Virus record (IMG/VR): IMGVR_UViG_3300022752_002834
Span: 1-64,000 of that record
Length of the DNA stretch: 64,000 nucleotides
Direction: 5' to 3' (one strand)
DNA from: a virus
Position numbers and translations under genes: made by a program. The first letter of the stretch is position 1, and each line of letters begins with the position of its first letter. The notes under the pieces are model-generated. The model made no database searches, was not told the origin of the DNA, and saw nothing but the letters and a program-made list of their open reading frames with translations. Below are positions 29,796 through 40,125 of this stretch, piece after piece.

Positions 29796-30176
29796 ATGCC
29801 ACAGCCAAGTTATTACGTTAACAAAGACAACAACAATCCATCCAAAGAAATTTGGGCAAATAGTGGTATATATGATCAAAAAAGTTATGGACCATCGCAA
29901 TACGCTCAAGATATTACAAACGCAATAATTCCTAATACTGGAATATCGCTTCGGACTACTCCACCACCATCAATACCACCATTATTACCAACAGATAGCT
30001 CTTTACTATCCGCACCAGCTAATACATTTTCTAGTGGAAATTACTTTATTGATAATATGGATTTATTTAATCCATTTAGGCATCATAGTATATCAACAAT
30101 GATTTTTGACCCACAAGATTTTTTGGTGGAGACAGTGAATGTATTTAATGTATATAGTAGAAGGTATAGAGCATGA
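29796..30176 (+). CDS. Small tail-tip region protein
   Basis: A 126-residue protein, Pro/Asn/Ser-rich and probably partly unstructured. It shares an N-terminal peptide with the next protein: NNNPSKEI, followed by a spaced Gly-Pro and Gln. A proline run (TTPPPSIPPLLP) occupies residues about 54-65. The SD is poor, so translation may be coupled to the gene upstream; the stop overlaps the next ATG. Function unknown; the shared peptide suggests it binds the same partner as the large neighbour. Confidence 0.5.
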   Translation: MPQPSYYVNKDNNNPSKEIWANSGIYDQKSYGPSQYAQDITNAIIPNTGISLRTTPPPSIPPLLPTDSSLLSAPANTFSSGNYFIDNMDLFNPFRHHSISTMIFDPQDFLVETVNVFNVYSRRYRA

Positions 30177-33100
30177 GTGGTGCATCCCAAAATAATAATC
30201 CATCAAAGGAAATACTTTCTAAGAATGGCACTTTTTTAAGCAAAGAAAATGTTTCAGACGGGCCAAATACACCAAGTCAGTTAATAAATCAACAGACTAA
30301 CACAACAACTACATTAAATCCAAATCAACACTCTATTATTCCAGCAAGTGGATACTGGCCTAATTTACCAATAGCATTGCAGAGCGGAGCTATACCAGAA
30401 TCATTATCTTCTGCAAAGTGGTCTGCTAATGCTCAAGGATTTCCACAGCAAACATTCTTAGGGGCAAGTATACGAAGTTTCAATATGACCGGAGGATTTG
30501 GTGATAATAGCTCATCACTAACAGTAGATTTGGTAGTAGACGAATATAATAGTTCTGATAATACCCTTGCTGGTTTTGGTGATGATGTTTATCATAGCGG
30601 AGCACTAACGGTAACAGAAAGAGGTGTTAACAAAACTGTTGGAGATAATTTTGTTCCACCAATACCGGGGTCGCCAGTATTCTTTAAGTTTGGTCCAAAT
30701 TTTGCCACAGTAGAAGAAGCATTTAAAAAAACATTTGATGATTTATACCAATATCAAACTGTAGATATGACTCCACCACAAAGTGCTGGGGGAGTGACGA
30801 TGAATGATATTATTGATAGAGGTATTGTTAATTCTGCTCCACCCGTATCTTATGTTGATCTTGATTTAATGGATGCTGTTGACGGCGGATCAATAAAATT
30901 AGCAACGGCAAGTAGGCCGGTGCTATCCTATAGTCACAGAACCGGTCCATCTAAAGGTAGAGATCATATAGTTTTTGGTGGAATATTGCAATCATATACT
31001 CAAAATAGAACTCCAAACGGAAATCCATTATATACTGTGAACGTTGTTGATCCTAGAGAAATATTGTCTAACGTAACTTTGATACTAAATAATTATGCTG
31101 GATCAACATACGCTCAAAAAAATGTGCTTAATCTATACGGATTTTTAGAGTATAATCCCACACCGGCCACAATAAGTGAAATAAAGGGTACTTGTCCAAA
31201 TGAATATCCATTACAAAAAATTGTTGACAATACTGGAAATTTTAATTTGATCGGAGATGATAAGTACTATGGACAACTCCCATCGGAAGCTGCTATAGAA
31301 AATGTAAAGTATAATATAAAACAAATTGAGAATGATATTGAATTAGCCAGAATACAAATAGCAAACTTTAAAAGAAATGGACAGTTTGCAGCTGTTCAAT
31401 ACCAGCTTATACAAATTACTAATTTACAAACTCAATTAAATACTCAGCGTAATATTTTACGCCAGTTAAAAACTGCATCCTTGCCAATGTTTCCAATGAC
31501 AGGAACGGGGTTTTCAAGAAGAAGTTCTCAGGGCATTCCTTATTATAGAGTACAGGATGCTCTTAATGGTGTTTTAGAGTACTATACTCCGCTTCCATTA
31601 GAATATAAAGAACAAGGATTCGCTGGGAAAATAAACTTTAGAGGATATAACTATGTGATTGATTTTGGATCATTACCAGAGTTACCAAAAACATACTTTT
31701 TAGATTTTGATCAAATCAATATATTGGAACTAGCATTAGAAATATGTGACATAACAAATAGAGATTTATTTGTTAGCTTACTTCCTGTTATAAATCATCC
31801 AGCATGTGCCTCATTATATAGTAGGAATTCATCTGCTTCATCACAAGACATAATAGCTGGAATAATCAGACTAGACGCTATTGATAGATCTTCTCAGCCA
31901 CAATATGGTGCTGTTAAGGAATATATCGACGCTTTGGCTGTTAATAAAATTTATGTTGAAAATCAAGATCTTGGGTATGAATTAAGCAATATAGTTACAG
32001 ATAAGTTCGTGGTTGGCGCTCAAGAAGTAGAGATGTACTATTTTTCTACCAATGCGGATAGAGACACATTAGCATTTAAAAAAACCAATACAAATGGATC
32101 ATTTCCAAATAAACCAGCTGGCTATGAGTGGACTTTAGAAGCATCATTAGAACAACAAGTTCTTCCGTATTATGGAAAATTGGGTAATCATGCTATTACT
32201 ATTCCTAAAGGATTTGGAGCTTATCAACAAATACTATTGGATGCTAGCACTTTAAACGCTGCTGGAGTTGGTAGTTATTATGTAGCCACAGAAATGGAAT
32301 TAAGGTGTGCGCTAATATCTTTTGATAGATGGAAAGAATTTTTGAAGCTATACAATGATACTTACATGGATTCTATAGAAAAAGATGATGGTTATGATGC
32401 TGCTATAGCTGGATTGACCGGAGCGCCACAAGGAGCAATAAACCCGCCAGTTCTCGCGGTATCTAATACTTATGCTGTTAGCGTTCCAAGGTCCGTATTT
32501 AACACATACGCCACAAGAACCTATGGAGATGATGGTTTACCTTTTAGCCCATGTAATCCTCCTTATGGCTATCCACTATATTATAAACGAATGACCAAAA
32601 TAGGAATACCAGAAGCTGGACTAACAGATTTGTATAGTAGATGGGTAACACTGCAAACAAATTTTGCAGAATTAAGATCAGCAGATAGACTAAATGCTCA
32701 AGGAATTATTAACTCTCAATACAATAGATTACGCCAGTTGAGCGAACAGCAACCATTATCAGCATTTGAGCAACAGTACCTTACAGAACTAGAAAAATTA
32801 TTAAAAACACCACAACAAAATGTTGTATCAACAATACAAACGTCTGTTGGTCTTTTAGAAGCAAATTCTAGAAATAGAAACAATGTTTTTGCTATACTTC
32901 CAAGCATTGCAAAGAAAAATAATCAAAATGCTATGAAGGTATATGAATTTGTTAAATCTGTAGCAGAAGAGTGTTTGGGTAAAAAATTTCTTGTTAAGAT
33001 TCCAAAAGAAGTTAATCTATTTTATGATAACCAAATACTTTGTCCAAATCTAGCAACTGGAGAATATACGCGAGGTCCATTTGGATTTAAACCAAGAACT

Positions 33101-35308
33101 ACCAAAACGATGGTCGGGACTAATATATTTCCTGCATATGAATTTAGTAGTCAATTTAAACAAGAAGTAGCTGCCGCTGCTCAACCAACACCACCAGCTA
33201 TAAATATGATGCAAAGTTTTTTGAGTCCAGCCGTAAATCCTAATCCAACAAGGTTTGGTGGCGCTTTGTCTATAAACTTTAATCCACTCACTGAAAAATA
33301 TGAATCAAATTATAAACCGATGAGTATTGGTGGATATTTTAACTTTGATCTTTATGCTAATACTCTTGGTGTTAGCAATATTAATGCCATAAGTCAAGCA
33401 AATTGGAATAATCTTCCTAGTGGTGTTAAACAAATGCTAGTACCACAAGACTTAACAAATTTCTTAAATGAAGACGGAAGAGTAAGTGCTTATGTTAGAT
33501 TTGATCACAGTCAATTTTTAACTCTTGAAGGTTTAAACAGTTCTGATTATACCCAGCAAATTATAACAGCAAATGGATTTATAACAGATATTTCTGATGC
33601 TCTGGACAATACTGGCCCATATCAATTCCATAGTTTTCCGAATACGGCATCTAATCAAAATAACGGTGGTCAACCGGCTCCGGGACAGGTGGTTTTCCTA
33701 AAGTGTTCTGTTGATGAAAACCTTTATATGCCACCAAAAACTTTAGTTGTAAGAATTCCAGTTCATGGTCAACAAGTAAAAGATATTGGTATTAAGTCAT
33801 CGCCCAAGAAAATATACATTCCATGTTCTGGTATAGAGAATGGGGCATTTGTTACCGGTAGTGGAGTTTATATAGACAGCTTATCGTTTTATAAGGCTAA
33901 CTTTGTTCCACTTCCGATACCGGGTTCAAACGCTGAAGTACTTGATTTTCAAACTTACAATTCTAGTTTCAGTTATCCCGGAGGGGCTATAGCGTTTGAT
34001 TCTGTTTATATCGATACCGAATTGGCTAATTTAAACAAAGATCATGTTTACGCTTTAATAACTTTACCAAATAGAATACTCCCAAACAAAGACTCAAGAC
34101 ATCGTGACGGTCATTTCCAAACAATGTCAGCGGAAAGATTCAAACATCTTATGACTATGGATGTTGTTAGAGGATTACCGGGATTTCAATTACCAATAAA
34201 TCCGCCACAAACACCACCGTGGAATTCTGTTAGACAACTTGGACAAAATACACCAAGCGATGCTAGAGTTCATGCTTGGTTAGCGATGAAAAAAGTGCAT
34301 AGCGCTATGTCATTTGGTTTTCCTCAAGCACTTAATATGACCATGCCATCGCCCGTTTATCCAGATCTTGTTGCTTTACCTTTAATGTCAACTGATAGAT
34401 GCTATGGACCTTGGGTTTCGTCCAACTTAGATGGTCAGGGATATTTGTTACAAAATATAGGCGGAAGGGTAGATTTTATAAAAGATGAGAATCTTTCTCC
34501 TTGGAATTATGGTGGATATGATTTATTAAATGAAGCAGGAAGGCTACAAGCAGAATTCTCTAATAGCCTTATGTTATTTAGTGAGCGGGGTTCGTTTACT
34601 ATCCCCACAATACCACTAGGTAATTCACTATGTAAAGCTTTAATAGACGGCGGTCCACTAGTTACTAGTATAAACGTGGATGTTTCTACTGGTGGAGCTA
34701 GAACAACCTATCAAATGGATCTTTATACTGCTAGTTTTGGTAAATTACAAAAACAAAAAGCTGATGAAATTTCAAAAATTAGTAGAGAAAGAAAGAAGCT
34801 TAATAGTGAGCGTAATGCTCTTATTAGAAAAGGTCTTGGCAAAAATCAAAATAACAGAAACTTCCTTAGTGAATATAATTCATTTATGAGAGGCAATGTT
34901 CCGGGATTAGATCAATTAGGATTAGGTTTAGCAAATGCTAGCACTAGAATAGTAGCATCTGTAAGTCCGTCTACTAACAAGAATTGGTCAAGCTCAGTAG
35001 CTTCAAGTAACACTGCTCCAATACAGAATACAGAATATAATACATATGGATCAATGCAAAATAGTTCGTTGGTCGGTCAGACTGCGCAAAATTTTATCGA
35101 TCAATTTCAATTGGCAGAAAGTTATCAAAATTCTGCATCATCGGAATTAGTAGGTGACGATGGATTATTTACTCCAGCCTCTCACGGGTATCATGCAAAT
35201 ATGTCTAGTAGACCAAATTCTTCGCTAGATGCTTATAATGAGCTTTATTTTATTGACGATGAGGATGACTCTCAAAGAAACGTAATGATATATGGAGATA
35301 GAGCATAA
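30173..35308 (+). CDS. Putative tail hub/tail-tip protein
   Basis: A 1711-residue protein starting in an ATGA overlap. Residues about 60-330 contain FNMTGGFGDNSSSLTVDLVV and VVDPREILSNV, resembling the beta-barrel region of tail hub proteins that cap the tube. Residues about 375-440 form a coiled coil (IKQIENDIELARIQIANFKR, then a second helix rich in Gln/Leu). A second coiled-coil helix lies near 1520-1560 (KLQKQKADEISKISRERKK). The C-terminal 100 residues are Ser/Asn-rich and probably disordered. The N-terminus carries NNNPSKEI, also seen in the small neighbour. The hub call rests on position and character. The next start overlaps the stop (TAATG). Confidence 0.5.
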   Translation: MSGASQNNNPSKEILSKNGTFLSKENVSDGPNTPSQLINQQTNTTTTLNPNQHSIIPASGYWPNLPIALQSGAIPESLSSAKWSANAQGFPQQTFLGASIRSFNMTGGFGDNSSSLTVDLVVDEYNSSDNTLAGFGDDVYHSGALTVTERGVNKTVGDNFVPPIPGSPVFFKFGPNFATVEEAFKKTFDDLYQYQTVDMTPPQSAGGVTMNDIIDRGIVNSAPPVSYVDLDLMDAVDGGSIKLATASRPVLSYSHRTGPSKGRDHIVFGGILQSYTQNRTPNGNPLYTVNVVDPREILSNVTLILNNYAGSTYAQKNVLNLYGFLEYNPTPATISEIKGTCPNEYPLQKIVDNTGNFNLIGDDKYYGQLPSEAAIENVKYNIKQIENDIELARIQIANFKRNGQFAAVQYQLIQITNLQTQLNTQRNILRQLKTASLPMFPMTGTGFSRRSSQGIPYYRVQDALNGVLEYYTPLPLEYKEQGFAGKINFRGYNYVIDFGSLPELPKTYFLDFDQINILELALEICDITNRDLFVSLLPVINHPACASLYSRNSSASSQDIIAGIIRLDAIDRSSQPQYGAVKEYIDALAVNKIYVENQDLGYELSNIVTDKFVVGAQEVEMYYFSTNADRDTLAFKKTNTNGSFPNKPAGYEWTLEASLEQQVLPYYGKLGNHAITIPKGFGAYQQILLDASTLNAAGVGSYYVATEMELRCALISFDRWKEFLKLYNDTYMDSIEKDDGYDAAIAGLTGAPQGAINPPVLAVSNTYAVSVPRSVFNTYATRTYGDDGLPFSPCNPPYGYPLYYKRMTKIGIPEAGLTDLYSRWVTLQTNFAELRSADRLNAQGIINSQYNRLRQLSEQQPLSAFEQQYLTELEKLLKTPQQNVVSTIQTSVGLLEANSRNRNNVFAILPSIAKKNNQNAMKVYEFVKSVAEECLGKKFLVKIPKEVNLFYDNQILCPNLATGEYTRGPFGFKPRTTKTMVGTNIFPAYEFSSQFKQEVAAAAQPTPPAINMMQSFLSPAVNPNPTRFGGALSINFNPLTEKYESNYKPMSIGGYFNFDLYANTLGVSNINAISQANWNNLPSGVKQMLVPQDLTNFLNEDGRVSAYVRFDHSQFLTLEGLNSSDYTQQIITANGFITDISDALDNTGPYQFHSFPNTASNQNNGGQPAPGQVVFLKCSVDENLYMPPKTLVVRIPVHGQQVKDIGIKSSPKKIYIPCSGIENGAFVTGSGVYIDSLSFYKANFVPLPIPGSNAEVLDFQTYNSSFSYPGGAIAFDSVYIDTELANLNKDHVYALITLPNRILPNKDSRHRDGHFQTMSAERFKHLMTMDVVRGLPGFQLPINPPQTPPWNSVRQLGQNTPSDARVHAWLAMKKVHSAMSFGFPQALNMTMPSPVYPDLVALPLMSTDRCYGPWVSSNLDGQGYLLQNIGGRVDFIKDENLSPWNYGGYDLLNEAGRLQAEFSNSLMLFSERGSFTIPTIPLGNSLCKALIDGGPLVTSINVDVSTGGARTTYQMDLYTASFGKLQKQKADEISKISRERKKLNSERNALIRKGLGKNQNNRNFLSEYNSFMRGNVPGLDQLGLGLANASTRIVASVSPSTNKNWSSSVASSNTAPIQNTEYNTYGSMQNSSLVGQTAQNFIDQFQLAESYQNSASSELVGDDGLFTPASHGYHANMSSRPNSSLDAYNELYFIDDEDDSQRNVMIYGDRA

Positions 35309-38300
35309 TGTTTGATATCAATTTTTATTCTAAAGCAACGGACTTCCATAGATATTCTACAGAAGATCTAGCTTTGCTATCTATAGGACTCGGAAATTAC
35401 ACAAAATCTAGCGTTTTAGAATTTTTTAATCCGACTAGACCAAATCCAGATGCAGCAGAATTCTTTTCTAATGACCTGTCTGTAAGAGACAAGATAAGAG
35501 GGTTGGGGTTAGAGGGAAGTATGCAAATATTAGATTTTGATATAGTAGATAAAACCTATAAGATAAAAACGGGATTATCAGAGATTGTTAAATTAAATCC
35601 ACAAAAATATCCGGTTACAAAATATCAACCAGTTACAGCCGGTTCTATCGATATATTTTTAGATAATTGGAATAAAGTACAGATCGGTGATCCAAGTATA
35701 CCACAACTACAAGCAAATACATATAGAGCTATTGTTGATAGAATTCATAATAGTGTGTCTGGATGCTTATCATTTAAAGCAACATTTACTGTTCTTGGAG
35801 GATCAAGGACCGCAGATATTATGCTTGTGCCAACATATTCTAGAGACAACCAGTCATCTAGGACTATATCTTTTAGAGGCTCTCCGTTGATTTCTGCTGT
35901 TCCGCAAACCGCAGAAGGTTTACGATACAGCTTAAATCAAACAAATCAACTTGGAATTGGTCAATACTCTGGCCCTCTTGAGGGTGGTGATAATAATCCT
36001 AAGAATACTGCTGCTGGACACCTGAGATTAGCATATGATCCCACAACTGGAGAGTTTGAATCTGGAACACAACAAATATTAGTAAGACTAGTTGATGATA
36101 TTGAACCAGCAGAAATGTCTGATATTAGTGGAGAAGCTCTTTTAAGCGCAACCGCTCAAGATTGTTATGACTCTCCAGATTCTGACTTATATATGGGTAA
36201 CTTCAAAAAAGGGCGCGGTATTCCACTAAGTATGGAAAATGGAAATCCACATATGTATGGACCCAATTTTAAAGGTGGATGTGCTAGTTCTTCTACTAAG
36301 TCTGTAATAACAGTCGTAAATAGAGCCGCCCAAGGTTTTAAAAGTGGTCAACTTGTAATGTGTAGTAGAATCAATGGTGAATGGGTAATTTTGCCAACCG
36401 GCGAACAAATACTAACGAAAAAGATTACATTTGGCAATTTCGAATATCAACAATACATTATACCAGCAGACTCTTACTTTGCCTACACAGATCTTTCTAG
36501 TCCAAATTCAGAAAAAATATTGCCAGATGATTTTGCTAGAAAAATGAGAAACTCTTATTATATAGACCTAGCATCTAACAGTGATCAAAGAATTATTGAT
36601 ACGTCTATGAATAGTGTAAGCATAATTATGTTATTGAACATTTTCGCATCTACGATACCAACCGACATTGATGATCCAATACAATATATAAAAGATAACT
36701 ATACTCCACAAGAAGCTGCTTTATTATTAAATGAAGCTGACCAAGAAAAAAGACGTGATGAAAACAATTCTCTTTTAAGCTATATTGCTCAAAGTAGTCG
36801 ATCATTTTTATTTTATCCAGATATATATTTTGATGAAATATATTATTCTTTACCAAAAAATGTCCTTTTAAAAACAGCAAGAAAGTTTTCGATTGATGGA
36901 GCAACCGACATATCTTCTTCTTTAAATGACCCTACATATGGAGACGAGGTTCCGTTTTGGGGTATGCTATTTCCAGATGGCTATAAAACAAATGGCACGG
37001 CGTCAGTCATAGCAGAGAATAGAGATTTTATTATAAATAATCCGTTGTTTGCTAATGATAAAAATCTTAAAGAATTATCAGTATTGTCTAGCCTATCTTA
37101 TCCATATATAAAGGATCAAGTAATAAATCTTGGTTTCATAAAAAAAATTGATTCAACTCAACAGACAGACCCATTCAAATATATAAAAAAAACAACCGGT
37201 ATATTTGTAGATAAATTACAGTATGAAAGTTTGGACCTTAAATATATCGGTATATCTAATAGTTATATCGTAAAATTTTATGATGCTGTTTCTTTAAATA
37301 ATCCTGTTGGCGGTGGATCAACTTCCCAATTGTATAGCACACACGGTAGATTATTCCCAAATAGTGTGTATGGACTAGAACCAACAAAACCAAATAGAAT
37401 TCAGTTTTCGTCTATGTCTATAGAACAGCTGTATAGTAAATCGCTATTAGATAATGAAGTCATGTTGATCTATCATCCATACGATTTATTAGGAGCTAGT
37501 GTATCTTATTATCGCAATCTATTTTTCAAAAACAGCGTTGGGCCTACGAGTGGTTGGCAAAGCTTAAAATTTGGAGACGTTATTCACAATTGGTGGAGAA
37601 GTGATAGTAGAAATGCAAGATATGAGACTGTAACTTCTGATGTAGATTATGGGAATAAATATAATATTCTAAGTTTATTAACATCTAAGTTTACACAACC
37701 TGTGGCAAATCGACATCCGTCGCCATTAGGTACTGTTTATCAAATAGTACCAGAAGTACGCGGATATAGAAGATCTATGGCGATACCTGTTCTTACTTGT
37801 AAGAGCAAAATGAAGACTTCGGCAGATTCTTTGGTCTTTGAAACATCACAACTTTTTGGTATGCCAAAACGAACTGTTGTTAGCCCAGCAGATATTAATG
37901 AGCCAATTATTTTACCAATTGGAGCAGGAATAGCATGGAATCAGCCAGATGCTCCAATTTCTGTTAATTCTTTTCCACAATGGGGAGACAGAGCGCGAAC
38001 TGATGATGTTGATAGTATGGGTACAACTGCGTTACATGTTAGAGTATTTGAGGGTTGGCCTATTCATCAAACACTTTATTTTGGTCATTATTTTACACCA
38101 CTACATTTTAATCCATCTGCTCCAGATGTGGAGAAAATAATCGATTACTCCGCTCCCAGCGGTTTGCCAGTATTAATAAATCGTCTAGATGATTCTGGGC
38201 AACCAATTCCCGGTCGGTCTGAAGTTGATTTTAAAATTCCAACAGCTTACGCCACAGAAAATGTTGGCGGATCTCCACTTGGGATTGGAGTGTCCATAAT

Positions 38301-38925
38301 ACCACCAACAGATACTAGTCCGGGTAACTTAGCTCCATATAGTTTATGGAAGCATAACACAATTAGAAGAGCTAAATTATTAACAAATGGCGGTTTTGTT
38401 TATATGATAAGATATATCGGAATTGTAAAAAGCACCGTATCTATTAAAACTAATGGAACTGGATATGCAGAAGGTGATACTTTTGTTTACCCAGACGGAA
38501 CAACAATAGAAGTAAAGAGTGTGGGTGGCAATGGAACAATAGGGTCCGTTGAAGTTACAGAAGGAGAGAACGGAATGACTTCTGTCACAGCAAATCTTCA
38601 ACCACAATATCTAGGATCTTCTGGAAAAGATGCCGTTTGGAATAATGTGCAATTTATTGTAAAAGAAAAATATGGATATGACCCAGCGCCAAAAGAAGTG
38701 GTTCCAATCACAAGGTTGACCAAACCCAGCAATAATGGTGAAGAATTAATAGAAGGGAATTTATCTACTTCTGTGTCTCTTGACAATGATTCTGGAAAAT
38801 CAAAAGAATATGATATTTTCTATTTTTACCACAACGATCCTACTCATTATAGTATGAACAGAGGATTAGCATTTAACGCCGGTTGGGCGCAATATGCTAT
38901 AGTAGAAGTAAATCCCGGCGCATAA
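35308..38925 (+). CDS. Large tail-tip structural protein
   Basis: A 1205-residue protein translationally coupled to its predecessor (TAATG). The sequence is mixed alpha/beta. Around residues 1010-1110 there is a beta-rich segment with YRRA-type and GTGYAEGDTFVYPDGTTIEV, the latter a Gly-rich hairpin motif seen in many phage and bacterial surface proteins. No lytic or protease motif is visible. It lies between the putative hub and the last structural gene and probably belongs to the tail tip or baseplate. The gene's stop lies inside the promoter-like element for the next gene. Confidence 0.45.
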   Translation: MFDINFYSKATDFHRYSTEDLALLSIGLGNYTKSSVLEFFNPTRPNPDAAEFFSNDLSVRDKIRGLGLEGSMQILDFDIVDKTYKIKTGLSEIVKLNPQKYPVTKYQPVTAGSIDIFLDNWNKVQIGDPSIPQLQANTYRAIVDRIHNSVSGCLSFKATFTVLGGSRTADIMLVPTYSRDNQSSRTISFRGSPLISAVPQTAEGLRYSLNQTNQLGIGQYSGPLEGGDNNPKNTAAGHLRLAYDPTTGEFESGTQQILVRLVDDIEPAEMSDISGEALLSATAQDCYDSPDSDLYMGNFKKGRGIPLSMENGNPHMYGPNFKGGCASSSTKSVITVVNRAAQGFKSGQLVMCSRINGEWVILPTGEQILTKKITFGNFEYQQYIIPADSYFAYTDLSSPNSEKILPDDFARKMRNSYYIDLASNSDQRIIDTSMNSVSIIMLLNIFASTIPTDIDDPIQYIKDNYTPQEAALLLNEADQEKRRDENNSLLSYIAQSSRSFLFYPDIYFDEIYYSLPKNVLLKTARKFSIDGATDISSSLNDPTYGDEVPFWGMLFPDGYKTNGTASVIAENRDFIINNPLFANDKNLKELSVLSSLSYPYIKDQVINLGFIKKIDSTQQTDPFKYIKKTTGIFVDKLQYESLDLKYIGISNSYIVKFYDAVSLNNPVGGGSTSQLYSTHGRLFPNSVYGLEPTKPNRIQFSSMSIEQLYSKSLLDNEVMLIYHPYDLLGASVSYYRNLFFKNSVGPTSGWQSLKFGDVIHNWWRSDSRNARYETVTSDVDYGNKYNILSLLTSKFTQPVANRHPSPLGTVYQIVPEVRGYRRSMAIPVLTCKSKMKTSADSLVFETSQLFGMPKRTVVSPADINEPIILPIGAGIAWNQPDAPISVNSFPQWGDRARTDDVDSMGTTALHVRVFEGWPIHQTLYFGHYFTPLHFNPSAPDVEKIIDYSAPSGLPVLINRLDDSGQPIPGRSEVDFKIPTAYATENVGGSPLGIGVSIIPPTDTSPGNLAPYSLWKHNTIRRAKLLTNGGFVYMIRYIGIVKSTVSIKTNGTGYAEGDTFVYPDGTTIEVKSVGGNGTIGSVEVTEGENGMTSVTANLQPQYLGSSGKDAVWNNVQFIVKEKYGYDPAPKEVVPITRLTKPSNNGEELIEGNLSTSVSLDNDSGKSKEYDIFYFYHNDPTHYSMNRGLAFNAGWAQYAIVEVNPGA

Positions 38926-38937
38926 TTTCGTGTATAT
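38922..38937 (+). promoter_or_regulatory. Putative late promoter (GTGTATA element, copy 3)
   Basis: ATAATTTCGTGTATAT, identical over 16 bases to 6149-6164. GTGTATA (38930-38936) ends 35 bases before the ATG at 38971. As with the tail tube gene, it starts within the preceding stop codon and is followed by a strong AAAAGGAGA ribosome binding site. Confidence 0.6.
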
Positions 38938-38970
38938 TACTATGTAACAGTGTTTTAAAAGGAGATTTTT

Positions 38971-39690
38971 ATGGCTGAAATTACGTTTTTTGCTAATATT
39001 AATGGTCAGGGCGCTGGCTCAAACGGCCAGTTAATAAACCATGCTGCTGGCTCTGGCGTTGGTTTTTATGGCAGTAATTTTGGTGTTTCTGTACCAATCG
39101 GCACTAGACAATCCACAACGTTCGTTACAGACTCATTGGGTGTTAATCAAGGCTCTCAGTTAAATAATACCACAATGATGACCAGTGGAGATTCTGTGAC
39201 TGCTGGAACAGTTAGCATAAACGGGGCTAGTTCTATTAATTTAGACAGATTACCAAACTACCTATGCCCACTTAATATAAGGTTCACGCATAGCGAAGCC
39301 GTAAGAGTTCAGAACTGCAAATTACGTATATTTGATAGAAATAACATAATCAACCATGCTAGCGGTGTTGTTACTTATGTTTATGAGAGCCGACATCCAT
39401 CAAGCCTTCAATCAGTCTCCAATTTAAGCCACAGAGGCAGAGAAGCAAATAGCTGGTATGAATTTGATTCACTAGACGCAATGACCGATATGACTTTTAC
39501 AGCCTCTCCCGGTATGAGCGGTCTAAATACCAATGTTCAAGATACAAATCCCGCTCTTGGATATTCTTCTCAGAATGGTAGTTTGCATGAAGCTACCAGA
39601 CATGATTGGTATGTGGCTCTTAGTTCAGAGCCTGTCACCGTTGGTAGTAAAACTCAATACGGCTTATATTTTAGCGTAGAATATCTATAA
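38971..39690 (+). CDS. Abundant virion protein candidate
   Basis: A 239-residue protein with a strong SD (AAAAGGAG, 6 bases before ATG), its own promoter-like element and its own terminator, so it can be made in high amount as a single-gene unit. The sequence is beta-rich and Gly/Ser/Asn-rich: FGVSVPIGTRQSTTF near residue 40, FTHSEAVRVQNCKLRIFD near 110 and WYVALSSEPVT near 210. No transmembrane or enzymatic motif is visible. A surface-exposed or tail-tip beta protein, or a decoration protein, would fit. The family is not recognised with certainty. Confidence 0.5.
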   Translation: MAEITFFANINGQGAGSNGQLINHAAGSGVGFYGSNFGVSVPIGTRQSTTFVTDSLGVNQGSQLNNTTMMTSGDSVTAGTVSINGASSINLDRLPNYLCPLNIRFTHSEAVRVQNCKLRIFDRNNIINHASGVVTYVYESRHPSSLQSVSNLSHRGREANSWYEFDSLDAMTDMTFTASPGMSGLNTNVQDTNPALGYSSQNGSLHEATRHDWYVALSSEPVTVGSKTQYGLYFSVEYL

Positions 39691-39701
39691 TAAAAAGATT
39701 C

Positions 39702-39728
39702 GGGGGTAGTTTTTGGCTACCCCCTTTT
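39702..39728. terminator. Bidirectional intrinsic terminator between converging arms
   Basis: GGGGGTAG (39702-39709) and CTACCCCC (39717-39724) form a perfect 8-base stem with a 7-base loop, followed by TTTTCTTT on the + strand. Read on the - strand, the stem is followed by GAATC and then TTTTT. It lies between the last structural gene and the end of the - strand gene arm, so it can stop transcription from both sides. Confidence 0.9.
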
Positions 39729-39789
39729 CTTTACTTCTAAGCGATAAATCTATTTTGAATATAGATTATTGCAAATAACAACAGATACT

Positions 39790-40125
39790 TCATTCCGCTT
39801 GCTCGCTCTTGGGATTCCACTTTACCCAGCCATTATCTGGAAGCCACTTTCCATCGTTGTCCTTTCGCTTTGGAAATAAACCGCCGCCCTTCTTGTTAAC
39901 GCCAAACGCTAGTCTAGCACCACAATCTAAACAGCGTAGTTCATAATATTGATTATCATCAACATTTCTTACTACGAATCTTAGATTTTCAGAGCCGCAC
40001 TTTCCACATACAGACTCGTCAAATACCTCTTGAAACTTGCTTAGTGATTCAAAAAGATCCTTTTGCGATTCTCCATCAATTTCTACCTTGATTCTGCCGT
40101 TCTTTGTAGTATATGTAATCTTCAT
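39790..40125 (-). CDS. Zinc-ribbon phage protein
   Basis: A 111-residue protein. Two CxxC pairs (CGKC near residue 40, CLDC near 66) separated by a strand segment (NLRFVVRNVDDNQYYEL) form a zinc ribbon. The second half has conserved-looking GGGLFPKRKDNDGKWLP. Small zinc-ribbon proteins of this type often accompany SSB-like or recombination genes in phages. It overlaps the stop of the upstream recombination-like gene by ATGA and is the last gene of the - strand arm. Direct nucleic-acid binding is inferred. Confidence 0.65.
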   Translation of the reverse strand: MKITYTTKNGRIKVEIDGESQKDLFESLSKFQEVFDESVCGKCGSENLRFVVRNVDDNQYYELRCLDCGARLAFGVNKKGGGLFPKRKDNDGKWLPDNGWVKWNPKSEQAE

